A stretch of 64,000 nucleotides of DNA from Celeribacter indicus (GCF_000819565.1 NZ_CP004393.1:1240001-1304000), one strand, 5' to 3'; counted from the stretch's first letter, positions 43,769 through 53,381 are shown. Numbers and translations: made by a program. Notes: generated by a model not told the origin, from the sequence alone.

Positions 43769-44515
43769 CTAGCGCCTGCGGCGCACCGCCGGGACCGAGG
43801 TTTCGGTGAAGCGATAGCGCGCCTGCGGATGCGGCGGCCGCCCGCGGGACCGGCGCCAGAAGCCGCGTCCGCCGAGGCGCCGCCAGACCGGCAGGCTCAG
43901 CGCCACGCCCGCCACGAACCCGCCGAGATGCGCGAGATAGGCGACCCCGCCGGCCTCGAGGTCGGCCTCGACGCCGCCGAGGAGCTGAAAGGCGAACCAG
44001 ACGCCGAGCATCACCCAGGCGGGCAGGGGGATCACCTTGAAGAAGATGATGAAGATGAAGAGCACGTCGACCCGCGCCCGCGGGAACAGCAGGAGATAGC
44101 CGCCCATCACCCCCGCGATCGCGCCCGAGGCGCCGACCATCGGGACACGCGCGAAGGGCGCGGCGAGATATTGCGCGAGCCCTGCGGCGAGCCCGCAGAG
44201 CAGGTAGAAGCCGAGGTAGCGCAGATGCCCGAACTCGTCCTCGAGATTGTCGCCGAAGATCCACAGGAACAGCATGTTGCCGAGGAGGTGCAGGAGACCG
44301 CCATGCATGAACATGGAGGTGAAGAAGGTATAGAACCCGTCCCCTGCGGAAATCCGCGCCGGGATCAGCGAGAATTCCGCATAGATCGGAAGCAGCGCCC
44401 GCTCGTCGCCATAGCTCGGCAGCACCGCGAGGAAGACCGCGACATTCACCGCGATCAGCGCATAGGTGATCAGGGCCGGCCGTCTCGAGGGGTTGTGGTC
44501 GCGGATCGGGAACAT
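43769..44515 (-). CDS. Rhomboid family intramembrane serine protease
   Basis: A 248-residue membrane protein with six hydrophobic segments. The catalytic Ser is in MVGASGAIAGVMGG, the His in VAYLAHLGGFVAGVAL, and the oxyanion block in MFMHGGLLHLLGNMLFLWIF. The C-terminus is Arg-rich and cytoplasmic. The substrate is unknown; the neighbouring Flp-like small protein is convergent, not co-transcribed. Confidence 0.92.
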   Translation of the reverse strand: MFPIRDHNPSRRPALITYALIAVNVAVFLAVLPSYGDERALLPIYAEFSLIPARISAGDGFYTFFTSMFMHGGLLHLLGNMLFLWIFGDNLEDEFGHLRYLGFYLLCGLAAGLAQYLAAPFARVPMVGASGAIAGVMGGYLLLFPRARVDVLFIFIIFFKVIPLPAWVMLGVWFAFQLLGGVEADLEAGGVAYLAHLGGFVAGVALSLPVWRRLGGRGFWRRSRGRPPHPQARYRFTETSVPAVRRRR

Positions 44516-44617
44516 GAGGCATTTCTGACGAAAGCCCCGCTAAGGTCAAGCCCGCGCGGCAGGAATCCCCCTTTAACTCGGCGGGTGCGCTGAGTATGGT
44601 CCCGCCCACCGGCGCAT

Positions 44618-44701
44618 GCCCGCGTGGTGGAATGGTAGACACAGGGGACTTAAAATCCCTAGGCTTATGCCGTGCCGGTTCGAGTCCGGCCGCGGGCACC
44701 A
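44618..44701 (+). tRNA. tRNA-Leu (anticodon TAA), CCA encoded; integration site
   Basis: The 84-nt class II tRNA has acceptor arms GCCCGCG/CGCGGGC, discriminator A and encoded CCA. The anticodon loop CTTAAAA within GGGGA/TCCCT gives TAA. The long variable arm (AGGCTTATGCCGT) is typical of leucine tRNAs, and the T arm is CCGGTTCGAGTCCGG. The anticodon-to-3' part is duplicated 16.3 kb away. The gene stays intact because the element brought that part. Confidence 0.97.
44648..44701. repeat. attL: left attachment site within tRNA-Leu
   Basis: Fifty-four bases, from the anticodon region to the encoded CCA end, are identical to 60996-61049. Sequence similarity ends abruptly on both sides. This is the usual attL position for an integrase that uses the 3' end of a tRNA gene. 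Confidence 0.93.
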
Positions 44702-44784
44702 CATTGACAAGTAAACATTTTCTGAAATCTGTTTGGTGCCGACGCTGCCATAATTTGCTACTGCGCCCACTTGTTACTCCCACT

Positions 44785-45819
44785 CTACTCATTCCTATGC
44801 GCAGCTTTCGACAAAATCTTCCGGCTCGCGCGCCTCCGATAGTAGGCTACCATTTCGGGACTCTGGTTCGTTACCGCCTGAATTTGCGCGTCGGTACAGC
44901 CTGCCTCGGCAAGCCGCACGATCGCCAGTTTTCGGAGCCCGTGGAGGCTGTATTTTTTTGCGTCTTCGCCCAGGCTCTTGCGCCATTTCTGGAACGCCGA
45001 CGCGATGCCGTCATAAGTCAGGGGTTCGGTCAAATTCCTTGCGAGGATATGGGCGCCCGATTTCGTCACGGTCTCAAGGTACGCTCGCAGCGGCACTGGA
45101 CAGTAGACGGTGAACATCTCGTCGCCCTTCTCGTCGTATACGTCCATCCAGTCGCCGTCGACCTGCGCCCATTTCATCGCGATTGCCGCGCCCGGTCTCT
45201 GACCTGTGCCGAGGATCAGCTCGGCGGTCGTTTGGACATTCCGCGGAGCGGTCGAGAGCTTGCTGACCATCCATTCAGGCCAAGGCTCGTATTCCCGTTG
45301 CCGGCCGAAAAGCCCGATCTTTGCGGCGGGATTGTCGTCCAGTGGCCAATCAAGGTCATTTTTTGCGTAGTTCCAGAGGCGACGGATTGTCTGGAGATAT
45401 TTATCAGCCTGGCGAGGCGTTCCAGACAGCTTATCGTGCGCCGCCCGGACCGCGGCGCGCGTGGTGCGGCGCACGTCCTTGTCGCCGTTCTTTTCCAGAA
45501 TATGGTCCATCGTTTTGCGATAGAACAGCTTTGTTCCCCTCGACAGTTTCCCCTGAACGCGCGGATCCGTGCGCCAAGCCTTCACGAGCGCATTCCAGGA
45601 GTATCTTGGCTCCACCTGTTGCTTCTCATGGCGCCCTGCTTCGCAGGCCCAATAAAGGCGGTCGAGTTCTTGCGCATCCCCTTGCCAATTGAGCTTGACG
45701 GTTCTCTCCCGGCGCTTGCCGCCGTCTGCCCAAGTGACCCGGTGGTATGGATCCCATGCCTTGCCGCTCCACTTCCAGTGCAGTCTCGGCTTCGCGATCC
45801 GCGGTTTCGAAGGCCTCAC
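44785..45819 (-). CDS. int: Tyrosine-type site-specific integrase
   Basis: A 344-residue phage integrase. The catalytic domain carries Arg I in LILGTGQRPGAAIAMKW, the HxxR box in LHGLRKLAIVRLAEAG and the nucleophile Tyr in MVAYYRRRASRKI. The N-terminal half (RLHWKWSGKAWDPYHRVTW) is the SAM-like arm-binding type. The predicted start is a GTG at 45819, which lies only ~20 bp from the broken tape-measure reading frame, so the native promoter seems to be lost. It should still recombine the flanking att sites if expressed. Confidence 0.93.
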   Translation of the reverse strand: MRPSKPRIAKPRLHWKWSGKAWDPYHRVTWADGGKRRERTVKLNWQGDAQELDRLYWACEAGRHEKQQVEPRYSWNALVKAWRTDPRVQGKLSRGTKLFYRKTMDHILEKNGDKDVRRTTRAAVRAAHDKLSGTPRQADKYLQTIRRLWNYAKNDLDWPLDDNPAAKIGLFGRQREYEPWPEWMVSKLSTAPRNVQTTAELILGTGQRPGAAIAMKWAQVDGDWMDVYDEKGDEMFTVYCPVPLRAYLETVTKSGAHILARNLTEPLTYDGIASAFQKWRKSLGEDAKKYSLHGLRKLAIVRLAEAGCTDAQIQAVTNQSPEMVAYYRRRASRKILSKAAHRNE

Positions 45820-45841
45820 AACGTGAACCCGTCATCTTGGG

Positions 45842-47251
45842 GTCACCGAACAGCAGAAAGCGCAGATCAAGGCGATGGCGGAGGCCGGGGATGTCGCCGG
45901 AGCACAGGCGCTCATCCTCGACGAGCTCAACCGCCAATATGCCGGACAGGCCGAAGCGCTGCGCAACCTGCCTGCCGGTCAGATCAAGGCGGCGGGCATG
46001 GCCATCGGCGATGCGACGGAGAAGGTCGGCGACGTGGTTCTGCCGGTGGTCGCGCAGATCGCGACGCATGTCGAGGATCTGGCGGTTCGCTTTCAGGCTC
46101 TTGATCCGGAAATGCAGAAGGCGATCGTCACCGGCGGCGCGCTCGCCGCAGCTGTCGGACCGCTCGCCCTGGGCTTCGGCGCGCTGGTCGCGGCCGTGGG
46201 CGTGATCGCCTCGCCGATCGGGCTGGCGGTGGCGGGCTTCACCGCGCTCGCCGGCGGGGTGGCCTATGTGGCGCTGAACTGGGACCGGCTCGTCGAGAGC
46301 TGGTCCGGCGCAGAAGGGATCTTCGGGCGGCTCAACTTTCTGGTGGCGCTGCCGGTGATCAAGCTCGTCGAGCTCGGCCGCAAGACCACGGCCGTGATCC
46401 GCCAGCTCGGCGGCTTCGGCAAGACGATGGTGTTTCTCTCCGATCTCTCGGGCGAGGTATGGGAGCGGATCGGCATGCTGGCTGCGGGCTTTGGCGCGCG
46501 GTTCGAGGCGATCGTCGGAAAGGTCAAGGCGATCTGGGCCCAGGGCGTCGCCTATCTCGCGCAGAAATGGGCGGAGTTCGTCGGAACGATCGCGCCCGCG
46601 TTCAACGCCGTGGCCGAAAAGGTCGGATCCGATCTGCGGCTGGACGCGCTGGGGGCTGCGAGCTGGGCCTCGGGGCTCGAGAATGCGGCCGCGAATGCGG
46701 GCACGCTGGCCGCCAATGCCGACCTCGCGGCGGATGCGCTGATTGCGGTGGCCAAATCCCCCCTCGCCACGCTCGAGCGGCTCAACACCACTGTGGGCGA
46801 GGTGGCCGAAACCGTCGAGGAGGATCTGGGCGAAGCCGGTGCGCTGGCCGTGAAGGAGACCACCGAGGTCACAAAGGACCTCGAGGACGTATTGAATGAT
46901 GCCGGATCGGCCGGCGGGTCTGCGGGCGGGAAAATCGCCTCCGGTCTCGCCGAGGCGATCCCGGTGGCAGAACGGCTTGCGGACACGATCGCGGAGATCG
47001 GCCGGCAGACCTTCGACAGGATGGGCGACAATCTTGCGCACGCGCTGGCCGGAGGCAATGTCGCAAGCGGCGTGCGCGGTGTGTGGAACGACTATGTCGG
47101 CGGGGCGAGCGATATCTTTGCCTCGACGCTCAGGGATGCCTTCACCGGCGGCGGCTTTGCCTCGATCGGCGCGAGCCTCTCGGGCGCCTGGGGCGGGATG
47201 ACCACGGCGCTCTCGGGGCTCTCCTCGGTCAGCTCGCTCGGCGCACTCGCC
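45842..47251 (+). pseudogene. Phage tail tape-measure protein, 5'-truncated and split by an IS (first part)
   Basis: About 470 codons of a tail-length tape-measure protein. The frame is read as VTEQQKAQIKAMAEAGDVAG in mid-protein, with a stop at 45824-45826, so the N-terminus and start codon are missing. Hydrophobic blocks (TGGALAAAVGPLALGFGALV and ASPIGLAVAGFTALAGGVAY) and long Ala-rich helices are typical. The IS256 element enters after GALA. Joining codon 47249-47251 to 48662 restores the frame exactly. Confidence 0.85.
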
Positions 47252-48652
47252 GAGCTATGCTTGAATTTGGGTGACGCGCATCATCAGGCGGCGCGGTTTT
47301 CGGTATCGTTTGTGTGTTCGATACCGTCTGTGAACTTGATTCCTTCGATAACCTTTGGCAACTGATTTCTGCCCTTGAGGCGCAGCCATTTTTTCGATGC
47401 TGCCTGAATGAGGGTGAAGACCATCAGTTTTGCGGTCTTTTGTGACAGCGCCCCTTTGGTCCTCACCGTTCGGTGCCGAACAGTGGCGAACACGCTTTCA
47501 ATCGGGTTCGAGGTGCGCAGATGGCCCCAATGCTCAGCTGGGAAGTCGAAGAATGCAAGCATCGCCTCTTCGTCCTTTGTCAGGCAGGCAACACCTTTTG
47601 GGTATTTGACGCCATACTTTTCGGAGAAAACTGCCAACGCAGCATCGGCTTCTGCGCGCGTTCCGGCGTGCTGGATGTCGTCCAGATCTGACTTGACCGC
47701 CAGGGCCATCTGCTTGGGAAAACAGTTCTGGACGTTCTTTACCTTATGCACCCAACACCGTTGGTGCTTTGTGCCTGGAAACGTTTTGTCCAGTGCGTTC
47801 CAGAACCCCATGGCTCCATCCCCAACCGCAATTTCCGGTGCGACGGACAGCCCGCGGCCTTTGATGTCGGTCAGCAACTCATGCCAGCTCTGCGCGCTCT
47901 CCCGCAGGCCGACCTGAAAGCCGATCAGCTCTTTCTTGCCCTCCGGTGTCGCGCCGATGATCACCAGCATGCATTCGGCATTTTCCTCCATCCGCGCCTG
48001 AAGATAGACGCCGTCCGCCCAGATGTAGACATAGTGGCGGGCAGACAGATCCCGCCGTGCCCAGGCATCATATTGAACCTGCCATCCGGCAGTCAGACGC
48101 GAGATGACGCTTGGCGAGAGGTTGGGTGCATCCGGCCCCATGATGGCCGACAGCGCGTCCTGGAAATCGCCCGTCGATATGCCCTTCAGATAAAGAACAG
48201 GCAGCAGCGCGTCCAAGCTGATCGAGCGGCGCGCCCATTTCGGCAGAATGTTCGAGGTAAAGCGGATTTTTTCTGCCCCATCACAGGACGCCATCCGGTC
48301 GCGCACCTTGGGCCGCTGGACATCCAGAGCACCGATCCCCGTCTGAATCTTCCGTTCAGGGCCAAATCCATGCCGCACAATCCGCTGGCGGCCATCCTCC
48401 AAGTGCTCAGCGGCAAAACTGGCGACAAACGCATCAGCTTCGGCTTTCAGCGCCTCCGCCAGCATCCGGCGCGCACCTTCCCGTGCAATTTCTGTCAATG
48501 GATCCGCTATCGATTCCGATTGGCGAAAGGGCAGGATCGTTGTATCGTTCTTCATAGGCGTATTGCTCCTCGTGAGGTTCTGGCCGGCTTCAACACCCGC
48601 CACAATACGCCGCACTTCAAATCACACCATCACCCAAATTCCCGCATAGCTC
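47252..48652. mobile_element. IS256-family insertion sequence (1401 bp)
   Basis: Terminal inverted repeats GAGCTATGCTTGAATTTGGG and GAGCTATGCGGGAATTTGGG (23 bp with 2 mismatches, reading inward) bound a single transposase gene. The 9-bp target duplication GCACTCGCC is present at 47243-47251 and 48653-48661. Element length and 8-9 bp duplications match IS256. Its GC is well below that of its host gene, so arrival looks recent. Confidence 0.92.
47284..48555 (-). CDS. IS256-family transposase (mutator type)
   Basis: A 423-residue DDE transposase. From MKNDTTILPFRQSESIADPL it runs through the DDE core: YIWADGVYLQARMEENAECM (first Asp), PEIAVGDGAMGFWNALDKTF (second Asp), CWVHKVKNVQNCFPKQ, and the Glu-bearing helix in RTSNPIESVFATVRHRT. 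All blocks are intact with no stop or frameshift, so it may be active. It is antisense to the disrupted tape-measure gene. The start at 48555 is favoured over 48615. Confidence 0.95.
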   Translation of the reverse strand: MKNDTTILPFRQSESIADPLTEIAREGARRMLAEALKAEADAFVASFAAEHLEDGRQRIVRHGFGPERKIQTGIGALDVQRPKVRDRMASCDGAEKIRFTSNILPKWARRSISLDALLPVLYLKGISTGDFQDALSAIMGPDAPNLSPSVISRLTAGWQVQYDAWARRDLSARHYVYIWADGVYLQARMEENAECMLVIIGATPEGKKELIGFQVGLRESAQSWHELLTDIKGRGLSVAPEIAVGDGAMGFWNALDKTFPGTKHQRCWVHKVKNVQNCFPKQMALAVKSDLDDIQHAGTRAEADAALAVFSEKYGVKYPKGVACLTKDEEAMLAFFDFPAEHWGHLRTSNPIESVFATVRHRTVRTKGALSQKTAKLMVFTLIQAASKKWLRLKGRNQLPKVIEGIKFTDGIEHTNDTENRAA

Positions 48653-48661
48653 GCACTCGCC

Positions 48662-49726
48662 ACGGGCATCGGCGGCGCGCTCTCGGCGGCCATGCCGCTG
48701 GTCGGCGCGGCCACGGCTCTCGTCGGTCTCGTCAAGGGCTTCAGCTCCAAGAAGCTCACCGGGGCCGGGCTCGAGTTCAGCTGGACCGGCGACGCGCTCG
48801 CCGGCGGCACCTATGAGACCTGGAAGAAGAAAAGCTGGTGGGGCCTGAAATCCTCCACCAGCACCAAGCTCAAGGCCTTCGATGAGGAGACCAATGCCGC
48901 GCTGACGGAGCAGGCGGAAGCGGTGCAAAAGGCGGTCGCTGCGGCCTACAAGGCCGCCGGCGTCGCCGTCGAGGACGGCTTCATCGAAGGCTTCCGCTAC
49001 AGCTTCGGCAAGATCTCGACGAAAGGTCTCTCCGAAGACGAGATCGAGCAGAAGGTCGCGGAGGCGTTCGCGGGCTATGGCGATGCGATCTCGGAGGCCA
49101 TCGGCGGGGTCGGCCTCGAGGTCGCGGCGACCTTTGCCCAGGTCAAGGGGGTGCTCGAGCTGGCGGGGCAGGGGTTCCGCGGCACGTTCGAGGAGATGGC
49201 CGTGGCCGCCGGGGCGGTGGCCGATCTCGTTGGGGGGCCGTCCGGGCTGGCCTCCTCGGTCGACAGCTTCGTTGCGACGTATTTCAGCGCAGCTGAGCGC
49301 TTCGAGATGGTCACCGATCAGGTGCAGTCGGTGTTCGACGATCTCGGGCTGGCGGTGCCGGGGACGCTCAAGGGCTTCCGCGAGCTCGTGATGTCGCTGG
49401 ATCTGATGACGGAAAGCGGGCGGGAGGCCTATGCCGCCCTTCTGGGCGTGTCGGATGCCTTCGCCTCCGTCAAGGCCGGGCTCGACCAGAGCTTCGACAC
49501 CTCGGGCGGCTGGTTCGTCGATGAATTCGAGGCCCGGCTCGCCCAGGTCGCGGACATGCGCGGATACGGTCGCGTCACCGAAGCCGCACAGACTGCGGGC
49601 ACGACCCAGCCCGGCCGGACTTCTCTTGGCGGCGAGGACGGGGCGGCGGTGCAGCTCCTGCAAACCATGGTGGGGATCTTCAAGGACTGGGACGAGAGCG
49701 GCTATCCCAGAGAAAGGGACTTCTGA
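48662..49726 (+). pseudogene. Tape-measure protein, C-terminal part beyond the IS
   Basis: About 354 codons in the same frame as the first part once the IS and one target copy are removed (TGIGGALSAAMPLVGAATAL). It ends with LLQTMVGIFKDWDESGYPRE. It contains an Ala/Gly helix, a Lys/Trp-rich segment (YETWKKKSWWGLKSSTSTKL) and a long helical tail. A start at 48692 (ATG) could give a truncated peptide, but no ribosome site is clear. The stop overlaps the next ATG by one base, so tail-gene coupling is kept. Confidence 0.83.
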
Positions 49727-50616
49727 TGCTTGTCTGTGAACCGCTCGGGATTGATCTCGACAGGGTCTCCGTCTCCCTGCCCGAGGACGATGCGCCGCCG
49801 TGGGAGGCGGAGACCTCCTACGGGCTCGGGGCGCAGGTCCTGCGCGGGCACCGGGTGTTTCAGAGCATGGTCGAGGACAATCTCGGGATCGATCCGCTGA
49901 CGGTGGATCCGACGAAACTCTCGGCGGACTGGCTCGAGGTGGAATATTCCAACGCCTATCGCTGCTTTGACGGGGTGATCGCGCGTCCGACCGTGGCGGA
50001 CGGCGCGCTTGCGCTGTCGGTGCGTGTCACCGAGGAGTTCGACATGTTCGCGCTCTTCGGGGTCCGTGCCGCGCGGCTGTCGCTGCGGCTGTACGATGCG
50101 GCGGACCGGCTCGTGGGCGTGCGCACCGCCGTTCTCGGCGGGCGTGTCGTCTCGAGCTGGTGGGACTGGTTCACGGTCACGCCGGCACCGCGGCGCAACA
50201 AGATCGCCTTCGACGGGCTGCCGGTCTCGGCGCGCCGCGCCGATCTCACCCTCGAGGGCGGCGGCATCCGGCTGGGCGAGGTGTTCCTTGGCAGGTCCTT
50301 CTATGTCGGAGAGGCGCAGCCGCAATCCTCCGGGCGCGCGGTGACCGCCTCGCGCTACGAGGTCAACGACTTCGGGCGCACCATCTGGGTGCAGCGTCCG
50401 ACGCGATCGGAGATGAGCTATGTGGTTGCCGCCGATCGCGCGGAGTTCGAGTCGATCGAGCCGCGCATGAGCGAGCTGGCGGGCTCGCTCGTGGTCACGG
50501 TCGGTGCGTTCGCGATTCCGTCCACCATTCACTTCGGCATCCTCGGCACCATCGACTGGGTCGAGGACAGCCCCGACGATTACCTGTTCAGCTTTACGAC
50601 GAAAGGTCTGTCCTGA
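49726..50616 (+). CDS. Phage tail/structural protein of unknown role
   Basis: A 296-residue protein with no exact family recognised. It starts at the tape-measure stop (A of TGA is A of ATG) and ends overlapping the next start in the same way, so it is an integral member of the tail operon. The segment PPWEAETSYGLGAQVLRGHR recalls short carbohydrate-binding modules in tail proteins. Beta-rich middle (SARRADLTLEGGGIRLGEVF) and C-terminus. A distal tail or baseplate role is likely from its position. Confidence 0.7.
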   Translation: MLVCEPLGIDLDRVSVSLPEDDAPPWEAETSYGLGAQVLRGHRVFQSMVEDNLGIDPLTVDPTKLSADWLEVEYSNAYRCFDGVIARPTVADGALALSVRVTEEFDMFALFGVRAARLSLRLYDAADRLVGVRTAVLGGRVVSSWWDWFTVTPAPRRNKIAFDGLPVSARRADLTLEGGGIRLGEVFLGRSFYVGEAQPQSSGRAVTASRYEVNDFGRTIWVQRPTRSEMSYVVAADRAEFESIEPRMSELAGSLVVTVGAFAIPSTIHFGILGTIDWVEDSPDDYLFSFTTKGLS

Positions 50617-51281
50617 TGAGCTTCACCGAGATCACGCCTTATGGCGGGCAGTTTCCATCGAGCGATGATCCCGCCTCCTTCGATCTGCGCGCACGCGAAC
50701 TGATGTCCTGGCTGGTGGCGAACTTCGCGCCCGAGGTGGCGGCGCTCTCGGTCGAGCTCGCCACCGCGCTCGATGGCGCCTCGAGCGTGCTCGAGGCCAT
50801 CGCGGGCGGCGCGATGCTTCCGATCGGCGGCGAGATCTTCTGGACCGGCACGACCCTGCCGGACGGGTTCCTCGAGGAAAACGGCGGCGCCCATGAGCGC
50901 GCGCTCTATCCGCGGCTCTGGGCGCATGCGCAGGCGAGCGGGATGTTCGATCCCACGGGGGACGATCCGGCGATGTTCGGCCCCGGCGACGGCAGCACCA
51001 CATTCACCCTTCCGGATGCCCGCGCCGAGTTCCTGCGGGTCTGGGATCACGGCCGGGGGGTGGATGCGGGGCGCGCGCTCGGCTCATCTCAGGCGGAGGC
51101 GCTCGGAGCGCACACGCATGATCTGACGGTGCGCAGCTGGCAGCGAAACACGGATGGCGGCACGACCGACCGCTTTGATCTCAACTCCGGCGGAGGGTCG
51201 ACCGTCACCACATCCGAAACAGGCGGCGAGGAAACCCGTCCGCGCAACGTCGCGCGCATGCTCATCATTCGCGCGAGGTAG
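50616..51281 (+). CDS. Phage tail-collar domain protein
   Basis: A 221-residue protein with a tail-collar fold. IGGEIFWTGTTLPDGFLEEN, LWAHAQASGMF, DGSTTFTLPDARAEFLRVWD and the C-terminal EETRPRNVARMLIIRAR match this domain, usually found near the base of short tail fibres. HTHDLTV is a likely metal-ligand repeat. The start overlaps the previous stop (TGATG). A hairpin follows at 51311. Confidence 0.85.
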   Translation: MSFTEITPYGGQFPSSDDPASFDLRARELMSWLVANFAPEVAALSVELATALDGASSVLEAIAGGAMLPIGGEIFWTGTTLPDGFLEENGGAHERALYPRLWAHAQASGMFDPTGDDPAMFGPGDGSTTFTLPDARAEFLRVWDHGRGVDAGRALGSSQAEALGAHTHDLTVRSWQRNTDGGTTDRFDLNSGGGSTVTTSETGGEETRPRNVARMLIIRAR

Positions 51282-51310
51282 CGCGCCACACCGTCTTTAC
51301 ATCCAATGCT

Positions 51311-51336
51311 GCCGCCTCCGGGCGGCGTTTCCTTTT
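51311..51336 (+). terminator. Hairpin in the tail-gene cluster
   Basis: GCCGCC-TCCG-GGCGGC (51311-51326) is followed by GTTTCCTTTT. It lies 30 bp past the collar gene and may partly end transcription before the receptor-binding gene. Confidence 0.6.
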
Positions 51337-51356
51337 ATGCGCCTCGGGAGATATCA

Positions 51357-53381
51357 ATGGCGATCACCAAAACCACTGTCGTGGGCCCGGCTGTGCTGCC
51401 CAACGACACCCGTCCCAAAAACGGCAACATCATCTTCACGCTGTCCGCCTGGGACATCGAGGACGGTCAGGCGGTCGTTATTCCCGGCTCCATCGTCGTG
51501 CCGCTTCTGAGCAATGGGGATTTCTCGGTCGGGCTGTTCTCCACCACGGCGGGCACGCGCGGCGTCGTCTATTCCGTGGCGGTGGAGCATGAGCCGTTCA
51601 CCGGGCGCAAGGTGCGCACGGACCTCGGCCAGATCGCGCTCTCGGGTCCCGGCCCGGTGCGGCTCGAGGCGCTGCTCCAGCAGCCCGCCGCGCCGCCGAC
51701 GGCGCCGGACGTGCTCGCCCAGGTGCTTGCGGCACGCGCAGCGGCCGAGGCTGCGGCGGCTCTTACCGTCGACGCCGGACAGGACGCCGACCGGGCGGAG
51801 GATGCCGCGGCCGTGTCGGAGGGCGCGGCCGCCACGGCGCAGATCGCCGCGGCGAGCACCGGCGCCTTTGCCGAGGCCACGCTCGCGGCGGCGATTTCCG
51901 CAGGCCTCGCGGCGACCGCGCAGGGGCAGGCATTCCATGCCGCCGGGGCGGATGTGGATTACATCGGCCTCTACCGCCATGACGCAGGGTCGGTGGCGAG
52001 CGAGCTGGCGCGCTATCCCACCGCGCCGGCGGTGTCGGCCGCGCAGGTGCAGGCGGATGGCGCCTTCGCGCTCGCCCGCACGCTCGCGGTGCGGCCCGCC
52101 CTCGAGGGCGCGGAGATCCTCGCGGACTTCGGGCGCGGGGCCTATGCGGTCGGGGATCGGGCGGGGCTGAAGCGCGCGGTGCGGTTCGGGGATCTGTTCC
52201 AGTTCTCGCGCGCGAGCACGGCGACGTATTACGACGCGGAGGGCGTGCTGAGGACGGCGGCGGTGGGTGTGCCGCGGTTCGACCATGACCCGGTGACGGG
52301 CGCGGCGCGGGGCGTGCTCATCGAGCCGAGCGCGACGAATTTCGAGGTAAACAGCGGGCGGATCGCCGAGAGATGGACCGTCTCCTCGGGAATCCAGCTC
52401 GCCTATGGTGCGGACGCGCCCATGGCAGGCGAGAAATGGACCGTGGTGACCACGGACGGCACCTTTGCCCAGCGGACATTCGGGAATGCCATGAGCGTCG
52501 CCCCTGGGGCGACAGCGACGGGATCCATATTCATCGACGCCGGGCAATCTGACGACATGGACGGAGAGTTCACGTTTTATGTGGGACTGTCCTCATCGTA
52601 TCGGGCACAGGCACATATCAAAATCGAGGGGGACGTTGTGTCTGTCTCCTCTGCTCCGACCGATATTTACGAACAACTCTCGACTGGCGTCGAGCGGGTT
52701 GGCCGTGGCGTCTATCGAGTGTGGATCACGGTTCGAAATGTGTCCTCTGCGGCTTCGCCCACAGTCGTCGGCCTGTGGGAGCGGGTGGCCGAGGGCGCAG
52801 GCGTGAAATCCATCGCAGTATGGGGGGCGCAGATCGAGGCCGGTCGGCTTGCGACCTCCTACATCCCGACCACCGGCGCGCCGGTCACGCGTGCCGCGGA
52901 TGATCTGATCATCCGGGCCTCGGCCTTCCCGTTCGGGATCATGCCCGAGGCGGTCTCGCTGTATTTGCGAGGAGACATGTCCTACGCGGACACTGACAGC
53001 CTCTATGAGATGACCATGTTCCGATGGGAGACATCGGCCACAAATTCACTGCTGCACCGCCTGTCCACGCTCGGGAGCGCCACCGGACAGCTCGGTGTGC
53101 GGCAGATTTCGAATGGTGGGGCTGCCCCGGTCGTGGCGTCGGTACCAGATCTGTATGGACCCGGTCGTGGCCGGCGTTTTGCGATGGCGTCCCGGCATGG
53201 TCGGAGCCTCATCAACGGCGCCGTCAATGGCACGGTCCTGACCGAGGCAAACGAAAGCGACCTGCCAAATCTGATTGGCGGCGCGCTCCGCTTCTCCACG
53301 TCCGGCGTGCTGCGCATCGCGCAATTCGCGCTCTGGCCGCGCGATATCGGCGACACCATGCTTGGGGAGATCACCGCATGA
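51357..53381 (+). CDS. Large tail-fibre/receptor-binding-type protein
   Basis: A 674-residue structural protein. An N-terminal beta module (MAITKTTVVGPAVLPNDTRP) leads to an Ala-rich coiled stalk (~115-200, AAAEAAAALTVDAGQDADRA). Next comes FQFSRASTATYYDAEGVLRT with RGVLIEPSATNFEVNSGRI, then a carbohydrate-binding-like module ending WGAQIEAGRLATSYIPTTGA, a frequent phage pattern. A LamG-like C-terminal part ends the protein. DNA from ~52340 to 53260 looks less GC-rich than the rest, consistent with mosaic exchange of the host-binding end. ATG 51357 follows GGGAGATATC. Confidence 0.75.
   Translation: MAITKTTVVGPAVLPNDTRPKNGNIIFTLSAWDIEDGQAVVIPGSIVVPLLSNGDFSVGLFSTTAGTRGVVYSVAVEHEPFTGRKVRTDLGQIALSGPGPVRLEALLQQPAAPPTAPDVLAQVLAARAAAEAAAALTVDAGQDADRAEDAAAVSEGAAATAQIAAASTGAFAEATLAAAISAGLAATAQGQAFHAAGADVDYIGLYRHDAGSVASELARYPTAPAVSAAQVQADGAFALARTLAVRPALEGAEILADFGRGAYAVGDRAGLKRAVRFGDLFQFSRASTATYYDAEGVLRTAAVGVPRFDHDPVTGAARGVLIEPSATNFEVNSGRIAERWTVSSGIQLAYGADAPMAGEKWTVVTTDGTFAQRTFGNAMSVAPGATATGSIFIDAGQSDDMDGEFTFYVGLSSSYRAQAHIKIEGDVVSVSSAPTDIYEQLSTGVERVGRGVYRVWITVRNVSSAASPTVVGLWERVAEGAGVKSIAVWGAQIEAGRLATSYIPTTGAPVTRAADDLIIRASAFPFGIMPEAVSLYLRGDMSYADTDSLYEMTMFRWETSATNSLLHRLSTLGSATGQLGVRQISNGGAAPVVASVPDLYGPGRGRRFAMASRHGRSLINGAVNGTVLTEANESDLPNLIGGALRFSTSGVLRIAQFALWPRDIGDTMLGEITA

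Noticed and set aside
45875..47365. Apparent complete gene with ATG at 45875 running to 47365
   Set aside because: The start is internal to a tape-measure frame open upstream, and the last ~38 codons are read from IS DNA. Treated as a fragment.
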